A stretch of DNA of 64,000 nt, from positions 1,860,001 through 1,924,000 of the forward strand of contig JAHEWK010000003.1 in the NCBI GenBank assembly GCA_020740775.1, written 5' to 3'. The notes under the pieces were generated by a model. That model was given only the letters and a program-made list of their open reading frames with translations, made no database searches and was not told the DNA's origin. The position numbers and the translations under genes were made by a program. Of this stretch, positions 33,663 to 44,352 are shown in pieces; positions within the stretch are counted from its first letter, which is position 1; every line of letters starts with the position of its first letter. This stretch comes from Ilyonectria destructans (taxonomy: Eukaryota; Ascomycota; Sordariomycetes; Hypocreales; Nectriaceae).

Positions 33663-35179
33663 CTACTCCCCTCCCTTGGATGCAGCGATCGGCTAAAATA
33701 AATTAGCACATCTTCCCGAAAAGGATCTGGGATGCTATAGGCTCACCTTGTTGTCAGCGACGTAGTCGAAGTGACCTCCCATCTTTAGCAACCAGATATC
33801 CTGGTTCCCACTCGTCTGCCCTGGGCGGTAGAGAAAGCTGTGAGGGAATCCCAAGCTGAATTCCACGGCGTTATCGATCTCCTGGATATCCTCCTCGGTC
33901 AACTCAAGGGTTAGCGCCTCGATGTTACCCTTGATGTGGTCCAACTTTCGGCCCCCAACGATGGGGAAGACATATGGCGTCTTGTGCATGACATACGCAA
34001 GCGCAACACTCGTGATGATGGTGTCCTTGCGGGTAGCGATGGCCTCTAGAACCTTGCTGGCCTTGATCTCGATCTCGCTAGCCTCTACTTGTCGCCCTTC
34101 CATGGCCTTGCGCTGCACCTCGGTCTTGAACTTACCTCCTCCGAGAGCTCCCCAGGGAGCAATACCCATGCCCTCGGCCCTGCACATGGGAATGATATCT
34201 CGTTCAAAGTCACGTGAGGCAGCCGACCAATTGCCCTGGTAGACGGAGAACTGGCGGAGTCCGTGGTTTCGTGCATACTCATTTGCCTTGCTATTAGGTT
34301 GTAAGTACACAGCCAGCTTTCAAGTAAAACGAAATGTTATTCTTACCTCACTACCCAAGCAGGAGTGTCGCTGATGCCCAGATACAAGACCTTTCCTGAG
34401 GCGACAAGCTGATTGAGAGACTGCATCAGCTCCGGAATTGAAGTACTGTAGTCCCACCAGTGGACATAAAGCTGATGAGTATTTTAGCCATTATTCCGTA
34501 TTGTGTCATTCAAAGGCGCTTACCAAATCAATGTACTCCGTCTGCAGGTTCCTCAGACTGTTGTTGACGGAGGTCAATAGACTCTTGGTGCCGTTTCCCT
34601 GGAAGTTGGACATGATGTGCGTAGCATTGGGTCCACCGCGGAAGTTGGTGGTGTACTTGGTGGCCAGGACTTTACCAAAGAGTCAGTTTTCATGACGAAT
34701 AAAAACGCGGATGATGGAGAAACCAACCTATTTCATCGCGAACACCACGCTTCTTCATCCACTCTCCGACCCATCTCTCGGAGTCTTCAAACTGGTAGTT
34801 GTTCGCCGTATCAATGAAGTTTCCTAAACAAGTCAGTAATGGGTTGATTCAGTGTCTAATACGCCGATGACTGACCTCCCTAAGACATGACAGGTTAGTG
34901 CTTTGCTTTTCTTATGAGGTCTGCACCAAATTGACTTACCTGTTCGTAAAAGAAGTCAAGCATGGACTCAGTTGAGGTCTGGTCGCACTCTCCCATGAAC
35001 TGCTTCCTGAACTGGTGTCAGTGCTCAAGGCCTCCATTTACCAAAATCGGTCCCTACCAGGCATCGCCAAAGTTCATTGCTCCGAGACACAAGGGGCTGA
35101 CCCGCACGGCAGCAGTGGGCGACAGGAGTCGGTGTCGAGCCAGCGGGCTCTTGGGGCTGGGGGCAAAAGGAAGAGCCAT
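33663..35179 (-). CDS. Aldo/keto reductase, norsolorinic-acid-reductase / AAD-like
   Basis: Eight exons (35179-35058, 35006-34940, 34879-34876, 34823-34728, 34669-34524, 34471-34347, 34290-33747, 33692-33663) give 377 aa; all seven introns are 51-60 bp. The third exon is a 4-nt microexon completing [18 protein letters not shown] landmarks: [12 protein letters not shown], the catalytic Asp/Tyr pair in [10 protein letters not shown], the Lys in VLATKYTT, and the His in [11 protein letters not shown], so the Asp-Tyr-Lys-His tetrad is complete. The cofactor region includes [17 protein letters not shown] and [16 protein letters not shown]. This subfamily comprises NADPH-dependent aryl-alcohol dehydrogenases and the aflatoxin-pathway reductases NorA/NorB. 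No polyketide genes lie nearby, so a general aryl-aldehyde reductase is likelier. The short last exon (PIAASKGGE) is less certain than the rest. Confidence 0.9.
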
Positions 35180-36168
35180 TTTATTGAGCAGTGAGTGACT
35201 CTACCGGTGTTGGGTTCGGTACGTGTTCGAGGTGAAGGTAAGATAGCAATGCTGGGTCTCAACGAGGAGCTGGTGAGGAGCAGGTGACCAAAGCAAAACG
35301 TGGGGCGGGTAGCTTTGTAAAGATGAGGGCAACGGATTGGATTTCCTGGAAGGCTCTACCAGTGAAAGATGGAAAGATGTCGGTGACAAGAGGAACGGAC
35401 CAACAGGACCCTATTCTCATGGATGATATTTATATTGGTGATGCCCTCAATGAGTAACTTGGACAATTCATTACTTGTCCGTCGTTTGTGTAAACTCCGG
35501 TCCAAAAGCCGGGCAAGGCCTCGTATGCAGCCATTCACATCACAGCTGGTACGCCAGAAGGAGGGAGCTTGCCATCTCTGGAAAGCGTCAGTGACGTGAT
35601 GGGTGTGTGGATGCTACACGATCCCGCAAGTGCGGACTGTACGGCCTTAATTATATCCGGCATGACGATCATCAACACCACCATATCTGCATCTCGTTCT
35701 CGGTTACGTTCTCGGTTACGATGCTGCTTTGAAATCACTCTACAGTGGAGAGGAGATTTGCCCATGAGGGAGTTTCGTGGACTTGCACACCACATTGCGC
35801 ATCGCGATCAAGGAGAAGAAGCTGGAGTTAACGGGGATTAAAGCTGAATTACTAGAGAGGAAGCGTTCCGTAGCCGCCTCCACCCAATCAGTCTTACAAG
35901 TCTGGCTAGGCCCACTCTCAAGGGTGCGTCTATCTACACAGTGTGTTCAAGGGTCAGAAGTTCTTGCCGAAGTTTTTCCCTCAGCTCACAGCCCGAAGTG
36001 AAATGACTTTCAACCTCCAATGGGAATCACACCACGCCATTCCGCTGAGCGACATTGGAACATTGAACGACAACCACCCTCCGAATTACGATTTCTACGT
36101 CGAGCCTACGCCCTAGCCGAGTCATCTCTAGGCATCAGTGGCCACAGTCCCAACAATGGCCGCCTGAG
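35180..36168. other. Divergent intergenic region, AKR / PPR-like gene
   Basis: 989 bp between divergent genes. A short open stretch near 35777-35880 (LRIAIKEKKLELTGIKAELL) has coding-like composition but no ATG, splice context or family. I treat it as chance or a relic. Confidence 0.45.
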
Positions 36169-39135
36169 ATGGCGTCTTCCAACCCGGTCCCATCAAGGAC
36201 TGCCATCCATGCTCTCCGCGGCGTTCTCCTAACGACATCCTGTTCGGTCATTCTCCTCGCCGAAGAACGCCGTCAACGCCTCAAGATCGCCCGCGCCGCA
36301 ATCGACAATGCCAAGAAACTACACACCGTCCGGGTCAATCACAACTCGATCGCATTGAGCGAGAGCTTCGGGCGACGGGATGCATACCCGGCCGAGCTTG
36401 GGGGTGATTTTTCCACCTCCCCGAGCCCCCGAGGGACCATTCGCCGCCGACGACGAAACGGACAACCACCCCGTGATTCGGTGAAGGCAGAGGCTGTTGA
36501 GCAAGCAGAGTCTTCTCGGCCATCGAACCACCCAGCTTCGTTGTCGCCCGAAACGCCCGAAATGCGACAAAAGAAGTGGGATGAGTGGGATTTAGCACGA
36601 AAGGAGCTCTCACGAATGGCTTCTCCGGCGCCATTTGCTCACCACGAACTTTTTTTGCGGATGTCAACGGACGAGATCACAATCGCTCCGAGACCGCGGC
36701 AATTGAGAAAGAGAGAACAAGATGCAGACATTACGGATGAGTCGACCATACCAACGGCTGGTCGGTCTTCGGAACTTCCTAGAGAACAAACCACTAAAGT
36801 CGACGAGGCCTCGTCTTCCAAAGACACAGCACAGAACCAGTCAGCAGCGGAGGCCCTTGGGACTGTCCCGGAGGAAACAGTCCATGAAGAGAACCATGCA
36901 TCCTTGCGGGAGTCATTGGTTGTGTTGGATCGCCTCATCGCTGAATTGCAGTTACCTGAGGCTGACCGAGCTGTGGTTCCTGAACGACTAGATTCAGCAA
37001 TGGAATTGCTCGGGAGATTAATGCCGTCGGACTTCTTGGAGCCCAAATCATCTTTATCCCGAGGACTTCGCATTCTCCAGTCTGTGGTCGATTCTCAGGA
37101 GCACAGCAAGATGCCCGCCATCCTCGACACACTACGTCCAGCATGCAGTGAAATTTGCCTTTTGGCCGTACCGGCTATGGACAGTTTGCACGCGAAGTGT
37201 GACACGGAGGGTGTTCGCCAGCTACTGAAACACTTATTTCAATCCCCAACCTGGAAAACCGAGGACACTCCCCATAACCAGCGCAATACATGGATAACTC
37301 GGTTGCTTATGCACTACTGGAGGAAGACACAAAATTTTACCGAAATCAAGAGCATTTATAATTTACTCCAGGATGCCGGCCTCTTCGAAGACGACTTCCT
37401 GTCCCTAATCACCCAATACTCTATCCGACGCAGAATTGCCTTGATCGCTCTCGATGCTGGCGATAATGCGACTGCGATAGCTGAAATGAAACTACTCCGA
37501 CAACTCAGACCCAAGGCCACGGAATATGACATCAAACTTCGAGGGAGATTCGCCATTCGAGATGCTTCCCTCGGCAACTGGAAAGCAGTATGGCCACAAG
37601 TACAAGGTCTCAAAGTCAAGGGAAAGACGAGCGACCAGTATCAAAACGTTTTATCATGGCTTACGAAAATATATTGCAAAAACCACTCCTCAGAAGAGAT
37701 CGACATCTTCATCCGAGACCTCGTCAGTATCCATGGGATGACACTGAATCAGCCTCTGGCTTTCCTCGTCTTGGACCGACATGGGCGAAATCGCGACACC
37801 CAGGCTCTTATCAAATGGCTCCAATTCTGCCACAACGGTGGGCTCGAGATGAACCAGATCTTCTTCAACGAAATCGTCGACAAATGTTGCCGATACTGGA
37901 ACCTTGCAAGAGTTGATGTTGTCCATATGCTAAAGGGTGTTCGGAGTTTCATGCCTTGGGTCCATGATCCTCATGTTGCCAAATACTCTGTATGTGGCGC
38001 TTTGAGCGACTTGCACAAGTCTCTGCCAGGAGAGGACTCAAAGGGGGATGGGTTCGGCATGGTATCGAAACTTCCCAACACACCAGGGGATTCATTTACG
38101 GTCTTTGAGCGGACTGCATTCAGGTGCATGAACACATGGGCTCTGGAGAAGAATTGGCAACAGGTGTACGATGCCTTTAAAGAGGCATCGGAAAAGGGTA
38201 TTGGGTTTTCTTCCCGTTGCCTTCGACTAGCCGTCATTGCAAACGTCAACCTCGAAGGCCCCCATTCTCGCACAGCGATGGAGCTCGTTGGCAAGGCACA
38301 CGTTGAAGGCCATGATATCAGTGGCGCGTTGGTCCCATTGCTGGTGGCCCGACTCGAGTCTGGAGATGATGTGGGCAGCTTGCTCCAAGAAGCTCTTGGT
38401 CAAGGAGCGCACGTCCACGATAGCGTATACAACAAGGCAGCACGCACTCTGGCCCAGAAGGGCTTCCAGGAAGGGGCGATCAAGGTGTGTGAGCTTGCGG
38501 CACAGCAAAATGGAAAGGGGGAGCTGGCATACAGTCGATTCAACTTTGCCAGCTTGGTTTTCTCATACACTGGCCAGAGACGATACAATGATCTCCGGTC
38601 ACTTCTCATGAGCTTCACTTCCAAATCAGAGTGGTGGCAAGGCAGCAAGGAATGCAAAGAGTCTCTCAAACGTGCCATAAAAGCAGTGGCGACACGGGTG
38701 TCGAAGTCACGCCCAACAGACCGAGAGATGCACGAGCAAGTGTTGGTGTGCCTGAACCAGGCACTTGAGCACGTCAAGACGCTCCGAGCTACAATTCGGC
38801 AGGATCGAGTAGTCCTGACGCAGGAGGTGGTCGGTGTGTTGAAACAAATGGACCATGCACAGGACCTGGACAGTGACGATCTAGAAGAACAGGCTCCAGT
38901 GGAGCGTCGAGCACCCACGGCGAGGATGTCCTGGGAGGCTCCCACAACGAGGGCTCGAAATTCAGAGCAATTAGAGGAGGGTGTATATCAAGATGGGCAG
39001 ATGAAGACTGAGCAATCGAAGAGCTTGAGGGGTAGCAAGGCGGAGCCCCTGCATAAAACGACACGAGCTACGGAGCTGGAAACCCAACAAGAAGAGATGT
39101 TCGTGCCTAGGTGGCATGAAGCGGCACATGGATAG
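36169..39135 (+). CDS. Large helical-repeat (PPR-like) protein, probably mitochondrial
   Basis: Single exon, 988 aa, from ATG 36169. The N-terminus (MASSNPVPSRTAIHALRGVL, then EERRQRLKIARAAIDNAKKL) is basic and lacks acidic residues at first, consistent with a matrix-targeting sequence. Residues ~75-260 are disordered. From ~300 to ~870 the protein is a run of helix pairs with PPR/TPR-like spacing (TRLLMHYWRKTQNFTEIKSI, TWALEKNWQQVYDAFKEASE, NKAARTLAQKGFQEGAIKVC). The last 100 residues are charged and disordered. Fungal PPR proteins of this kind usually stabilise or activate translation of specific mitochondrial mRNAs; which one cannot be read here. PPR rather than TPR is by helix length and overall resemblance. 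Confidence 0.8.
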   Translation: MASSNPVPSRTAIHALRGVLLTTSCSVILLAEERRQRLKIARAAIDNAKKLHTVRVNHNSIALSESFGRRDAYPAELGGDFSTSPSPRGTIRRRRRNGQPPRDSVKAEAVEQAESSRPSNHPASLSPETPEMRQKKWDEWDLARKELSRMASPAPFAHHELFLRMSTDEITIAPRPRQLRKREQDADITDESTIPTAGRSSELPREQTTKVDEASSSKDTAQNQSAAEALGTVPEETVHEENHASLRESLVVLDRLIAELQLPEADRAVVPERLDSAMELLGRLMPSDFLEPKSSLSRGLRILQSVVDSQEHSKMPAILDTLRPACSEICLLAVPAMDSLHAKCDTEGVRQLLKHLFQSPTWKTEDTPHNQRNTWITRLLMHYWRKTQNFTEIKSIYNLLQDAGLFEDDFLSLITQYSIRRRIALIALDAGDNATAIAEMKLLRQLRPKATEYDIKLRGRFAIRDASLGNWKAVWPQVQGLKVKGKTSDQYQNVLSWLTKIYCKNHSSEEIDIFIRDLVSIHGMTLNQPLAFLVLDRHGRNRDTQALIKWLQFCHNGGLEMNQIFFNEIVDKCCRYWNLARVDVVHMLKGVRSFMPWVHDPHVAKYSVCGALSDLHKSLPGEDSKGDGFGMVSKLPNTPGDSFTVFERTAFRCMNTWALEKNWQQVYDAFKEASEKGIGFSSRCLRLAVIANVNLEGPHSRTAMELVGKAHVEGHDISGALVPLLVARLESGDDVGSLLQEALGQGAHVHDSVYNKAARTLAQKGFQEGAIKVCELAAQQNGKGELAYSRFNFASLVFSYTGQRRYNDLRSLLMSFTSKSEWWQGSKECKESLKRAIKAVATRVSKSRPTDREMHEQVLVCLNQALEHVKTLRATIRQDRVVLTQEVVGVLKQMDHAQDLDSDDLEEQAPVERRAPTARMSWEAPTTRARNSEQLEEGVYQDGQMKTEQSKSLRGSKAEPLHKTTRATELETQQEEMFVPRWHEAAHG

Positions 39136-40886
39136 TTGTTTGCCCGCTGATGAGACGGCTTCCATCACGATACTACGTACATAGCAACTTTACTTGTCTA
39201 ACTATCTCATGTACATCATATACCTACATAACCCAATAGAGAACAGAAAGGACAATCAAGTCAAGAATGCAAATATAGTGGTGACGAAGTCTACTTTGAA
39301 TCTAGTTCAATGGTTCCAGGAGATGACGTGATGTCGGGTGGTATGGTCTTATGGTGTGGGTAATTCTCGACACCCACGGCCTCAATTGACGGCAGTTGGC
39401 ACAAGCCCCGGAAGAGAATTGAGACGAGAAAGGATAAAAGACAGAACAAAAAGTGCATAAAGATGCCACATAGCACATGCAACCATGGCGCCGCATGGCT
39501 TAGAAGTCGGGAGTAGCACTGGAGTGGGATGTCCTGCAGGATCTGACAAGACCAATTCACATGAAAGGGCACCGGGGCAGTCTCTCCAGGTCATCAGAGG
39601 AGGCATGATTGGCGGCACGGCGCAACGCAGGAACGGACCCGAATGCGAAATGCAAAATGCCGGTACGAAGACGGACCGGGACCGGGTCAGCACGGCAGAG
39701 CAATTGGGCTCCTCAGTCGCGGCGTCTTGGGGCTGAGCGGCCTGGCTCCTGACGTTGACGCCGTACGATGTCGCTGCTCTGACTTTCCCCCAACACTTTG
39801 GCGACGGCTTTCACATGCCAATCGCAACGAAACAAACCTGGCCAGACGAAAACGACCGGATCCCTGAGCCCATTTGGTAAGACCCATCGAACCATCTGCG
39901 GCGGCCGGCGCGAGCGGCCATTGGTGCGTCGCTAGGCGGTCAGGGAGGCTATGGGGCGTGGTGGTGCGATATGGGGACCGTTGGGGGCCTGTGACCCCCT
40001 AAGGCAACAGGACACAGCGTGTGTGCGGGGGGGTTTGGAGGGCGTTAGCCAGGGGGCAGTGTCCACCCATCTTTTCTACAGGGCCTCCTACAGGACCTCT
40101 TACAGGCACAGCCACTGGGAACAGCCCTACTGGAAAGCAACAACTCCCGCTGGCACGGTCTCTCTCTATCTACTAGGCCGTGCAATCCATGGAATGGCAT
40201 GTGAAGCGGCACAGCCAGAGTCGCAAGATGGGAGCCGCGAATGGGTGACATGCTATAGGCTAATTGACTGTCGTCGGACTGGCCCGCCTGTCCAGGGTGC
40301 ACGACTGACAACGGGAAGAGAGGAAAAAAGGAAAAAGGGTCGACGACGTACTTATAGACGGAGCGACTCCGGTCAATTGACTCGAGAGAAAGAGAGCGAA
40401 CGGCCTCTCTTGGTTCTTATAATCTTGTTGTTGGCGACGACAGACTCGCATTGTCAATTGTTCCTGGTTTCCAGATTTCCCCCCTCAATTCATCCTTGAC
40501 TGTGTTTGTTGTGCTGCCTGCGAGTTGCATCAAAGTTGCATCCATCTCCACCGCTGACGGCGTCATTCTCCCTAACTACCTACACTTGCGCACCCGGAAC
40601 GGCAATCCCCGGCGTCCGACCGCAACGACACCGACTCTTTTGCATCCAATCCTCCAAACCTATACTATCCTGCCGCCGCCTTCCTTCTTCCCCTCCCTCG
40701 CCCTCCTTTCCACTCCTCTCCCCTTGGTCTCATTGGCGAGCGTGGATTCTCTTCGTCGAGCTACAAAGGTCCAATCTAAATCTAATCCACACCCCCCAAC
40801 TGAATTCCAACTGAGAGCCCCTCGCCCCTCGAACCCTTCCTCGACGACTACCACTCTGCACCAAAAACTCCTGCTCTCACTACACC
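39136..40886 (+). promoter_or_regulatory. Intergenic and ERG1 upstream region
   Basis: 1.75 kb before the squalene monooxygenase ATG. The last ~280 bp are strongly pyrimidine-rich (CCTTCCTTCTTCCCCTCCCT), typical of a fungal 5' leader near the start site. A GTGGTGCGAT at 39961-39970 (reverse ATCGCACCAC) resembles sterol regulatory elements only loosely. No other gene is supported. Confidence 0.5.
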
Positions 40887-42383
40887 ATGGCCACCATCAC
40901 CACGGCCGAGTCGCAGACTCGTCGCCGCGAGAAATACCACGAGGCCGATGTCGTCGTCGTCGGCGCCGGCGTCTTCGGCTGCGCCGTCGCATATGCCCTC
41001 GCCAACCAGGGCCGCTCCGTCCTGCTCCTGGAACGCTGGCTCAAGGAGCCCGATCGCATTGTCGGCGAACTGCTCCAGCCCGGCGGCATCGCAGCCCTCG
41101 AGAAGCTGGGCCTCGGCCACACTCTCGACGACATTGACGCCATCCCCTGCTACGGCTACACTGTCATCTACCACGGCCAACCAGTCATGATCCCCTACCC
41201 CGGGCTCGACGAGAACGACCAGGTCCCCAACGCCTGGGGAGGCAACAACAAGCCCGGCGACAAGAAGCAGGTCGGACGTGGGTTCCACCACGGTCGCTTC
41301 ATTACCCAGCTGCGCCGTGCGTGCCTGGCCCACGAGAAGATCACCGTCGTGGAGACTGAGGTGGTCAAGACGCTGCACGGCGAGCACACGGAGCAAATCC
41401 TTGGAGTCGAGAGCCGCACCACCAACAAGGAGACGGGTGTCAAGGAGCCTGACTACTACTTTGGCCAGCTGACCATCATCGCCGACGGCTACGACTCAAA
41501 GTTCCGCAAGCAGGTCCTCGGAACCCGCCCCGACGTGAAATCCAAGTTCTACGCACTCGAGCTCATCGACTGCAAACTCCCGGCGCCCGGCCACGGCCAT
41601 GTCATTATCGGCAACGCCTTCCCCATCCTCCTTTACCAGATCGGCACCCACGAGACCCGCGCCCTCATCGACGTGCCCCCGAACCTCCCCGAGGCCTCGC
41701 CTGCCAACGGCGGTGTCCGTGGCTACATCGAGAAGCACGTCCTCCCTGCTCTACCCGAGTCCATTCGACCGTCCGCCGAGAAGGCCCTCGCCGACGGCAA
41801 GATCCCCCGCAGCATGCCCAACAGCTGGCTGCCGCCCTCGCGCCAAACCTCCAACGGCATGATTCTCCTGGGCGATGCCATGAACATGCGCCACCCCCTC
41901 ACCGGCGGTGGCATGACTGTCGCGTTCAACGATGTTGTGCTGCTCGCTGAGCTGCTGCACCCGGACCGCATCCCTAACCTCGACAACCCCGTCGCCATCA
42001 ATGCCGCCATGAACGACCTCTACTGGCGTCGCAAGTCCTTCACCGGCATCATCAACGTGCTCGCACAAGCGCTGTACGCTCTCTTCGCTGCCAACGACCG
42101 CCAGCTGCGCGCTCTCCAGCTCGGCTGCTTCGAATACTTCCGCCGTGGCATCATCGATGGTCCTTGCGGTCTCCTCGCTGGCGTCATCCATCGACCCGCC
42201 GTCCTCGGTTACCACTTCTTCTCTGTTGCCTTCGTCGCCATCTGGCTCAACGCCTGTGCCGTCATGGGCGGCAGCATCTTCGGCTTCCTCTGGGCCCCGC
42301 TCGCTCTAATCGATGCCGTACTCATCCTCTGGAAGGCCTGTATCGTCTTCGTCCCCATCATGTGGCGCGAGGGCTTCAGGTGA
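40887..42383 (+). CDS. erg1: Squalene monooxygenase (squalene epoxidase)
   Basis: Single exon, 498 aa, ATG in good context (CACCATGG). A FAD-dependent monooxygenase oxidising squalene to 2,3-oxidosqualene in the endoplasmic reticulum or lipid droplets, the first oxygen-requiring step of ergosterol synthesis and the target of allylamines such as terbinafine. The dinucleotide-binding motif GAGVFG is at residues 26-31 with the preceding DVVVV strand. The second FAD motif (ADGYDSKFRK) lies near 201 and the third (GDAMNMRHPLTGGGMTVA) near 329. PDRIVGELLQPGG is the family-specific active-site loop. The C-terminal ~65 residues form hydrophobic membrane helices (GYHFFSVAFVAIWLNACAV). Length agrees with fungal Erg1. 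Confidence 0.97.
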   Translation: MATITTAESQTRRREKYHEADVVVVGAGVFGCAVAYALANQGRSVLLLERWLKEPDRIVGELLQPGGIAALEKLGLGHTLDDIDAIPCYGYTVIYHGQPVMIPYPGLDENDQVPNAWGGNNKPGDKKQVGRGFHHGRFITQLRRACLAHEKITVVETEVVKTLHGEHTEQILGVESRTTNKETGVKEPDYYFGQLTIIADGYDSKFRKQVLGTRPDVKSKFYALELIDCKLPAPGHGHVIIGNAFPILLYQIGTHETRALIDVPPNLPEASPANGGVRGYIEKHVLPALPESIRPSAEKALADGKIPRSMPNSWLPPSRQTSNGMILLGDAMNMRHPLTGGGMTVAFNDVVLLAELLHPDRIPNLDNPVAINAAMNDLYWRRKSFTGIINVLAQALYALFAANDRQLRALQLGCFEYFRRGIIDGPCGLLAGVIHRPAVLGYHFFSVAFVAIWLNACAVMGGSIFGFLWAPLALIDAVLILWKACIVFVPIMWREGFR

Positions 42384-42979
42384 TCTCTACCAATGCAAGA
42401 AACGCAATCAGCAACTAGAGGGCCAAGATAGGGTGCTGAGGTGAGATTCTTAGATGAACCAAACGAAATCGATGAATGGCGCGAGCTGGCGTTTGGAAGA
42501 GCTTGGTTGGCTTTCTGCACCAATGTGTTCAGTAAAGAAAGATTTCAACGTCACCCTGGTCCCCTCGTACAAAGAAGAGGGGGGCAAAGAGGATGGTGTT
42601 TTCGCTCCAGTACATATATCCATTTTTATTCATTCATGATGCCGGGTTTCAGACAAGAGAAGGAAAAGAGCCGGGGCATGGGAAGCGACTTCATATTTTT
42701 CATGGTATATTTCTTGGATAGGCACGTTCTTTGCGGCGACGTTGTAATCGGCAGATAATTATATGTTAATAATAATGCAAAAGCATTCACCACTTGAAAT
42801 CATTGCAAGTTGCTCAACCCATTTGACGTCACATTGAAGGGGCCCTGAGTAACTGATACTATCGTTGGGAAGATGAACCTTTTTTTATTTCCTTTTTTGT
42901 TTCATACACAGGCCACTTCGGGCCAACCGGTTGGTGTATTGTTAACCACCCTAGTCTCGCATAGGGAACAGCTTCTTCT
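42384..42979. other. Intergenic, convergent 3' ends
   Basis: AT-rich 3' flanks of erg1 and alg5. No gene. Confidence 0.55.
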
Positions 42980-44352
42980 CTAAGTCAACCGCCGTCGATA
43001 CACCCCCATCATCCAGCTCGCGCGCAACACAGCGAGGCCAATAGCCATCTTGATGCTGTCCTGAATGACGTTGAGTTTGCTTCCGCCGACCTCGTGCCAC
43101 TCGATGGGCACCTCCGCGACCTTGATGCCGGGACTTGTGCCAATAACACTGCCGTCGCTACCAAGGATAGGGGTGGCCGGGGCGGACTCTGAGAGCATGA
43201 GCATCTCAATGTCGAAGATCCAGCCCTCGGTGTGCATGTAGGGGATGATGTGCGGGAGGGACTCGCGAGAGAAGAGTTTGAAGCCGCACTGGGTGTCACG
43301 GATGCGGGAAGTGGCTGGTGGGGTGAGGATCATGAGGACGAGGTGGAAGGATCGCATGAGGAAGTTTCGCAGGGCCGAGCGCTGAGAATAGTGTTAGCTG
43401 GAGCAGAACAAGGAGATCCGGGGATGACGATGGAAACATACCTTAACAACGGCCTCGCTGCCAACGAGGTGGGCGCGGCTACCAATGGCTACGCCTCGAT
43501 GAGATCCATCAACCACCTCCTCGCATCCCTCAATCAACTTGCCAACATCGCAGAACCGCGATGCTCCATCCGCATCCGCGAACAGGACGTACTCGCCCCT
43601 GACGTGGCGGAATCCATGTGTTACACCACCTCCCTTGCCCCGGTTCTTCTCCAGCGATACAACCCTCAGGATGTCGTGCAGGCCATTGTCCTTGGCAAAC
43701 TGGAGCACCACATCCACCGTCTTATCGCGGCTCCCATCGTTCACCAGGATAATCTCATACCCGCCCAGGTCCTCCTTTGGCGCATTGCGCATGTGTCGCT
43801 TCGATGTTGGGCTCGTCGCGGCGGCCTTAGCACGCGACGAGCGGCCAAAGTGCTCATCTAGGTAGGGGACGGCCTCCTCAAGCGTTGGGATGACGCGGTC
43901 CTCTTCGTTGTAGGCGGGGAATACGACGCTGAGACGCAGCTCGGCAGGCTCGATAGATCCGGCGTCAGGCGTGAGGTAGGCCTCGCCGGGCTGGGCGCGC
44001 TGCTCGCTGAGGTGGCGCTCGGCCAGCCAACGATCGTACCAACATGGGAGTGGGAGGGGTTGGGTTCGTCCGGTCGAAGGATGGCTGGTGATGTACGTCT
44101 TTTCGGAGGGTAGGACGGGGCGGGGCTTGGGCGCGACGAGGTGGAGGAGGACGAAGAGCTGGAGGCGGTTTGGTCAGTCGGGGACGAGCTCCAGCCGGCG
44201 CGCACTCGGGGTAGAAGCAGACTTACGGCTAGGAGCGCAAAGAGGACCAGCGCAACGAAGAGGACCATCAAGACGTAGATGGGCGTGGCATCAACCCACG
44301 CCCAGAACGGGCCCAGGAACATGGCCGGCAGCTCGAGAAGCGACGCGGCCAT
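42980..44352 (-). CDS. alg5: Dolichyl-phosphate beta-glucosyltransferase Alg5
   Basis: Three exons (44352-44227, 44158-43442, 43381-42980) give 414 aa; introns are 68 and 60 bp, both phase 0 (GTAAGT/CAG and GTATGT/CAG). One N-terminal membrane anchor (~18-55, IYVLMVLFVALVLFALLALF) is followed by a cytosolic GT2-family domain: LSVVFPAYNEEDRVIPTL, YEIILVNDGSRDKT, EKNRGKGGGVTHGF, and the metal-binding ADADGA. The C-terminal part has RDTQCGFKLFSRE, GWIFDIEMLML and VPIEWHEVGGSKLNV, diagnostic for Alg5/DPM-type enzymes. It makes dolichyl-phosphate-glucose from UDP-glucose for N-glycan precursor glucosylation at the ER. The separate long anchor and lack of C-terminal helices favour Alg5 over Dpm1. 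Confidence 0.94.

Noticed and set aside
35777..36001. Coding-like stretch LRIAIKEKKLELTGIKAELL in the AKR/PPR intergenic region
   Set aside because: No ATG (starts GTG), quickly loses coding character, and no splice partner found. Possibly a relic, but not supportable.
39961..39970. Possible sterol regulatory element upstream of ERG1
   Set aside because: ATCGCACCAC deviates from the known SREBP-type consensus at key positions and lies ~900 bp from the ATG; chance is likely.
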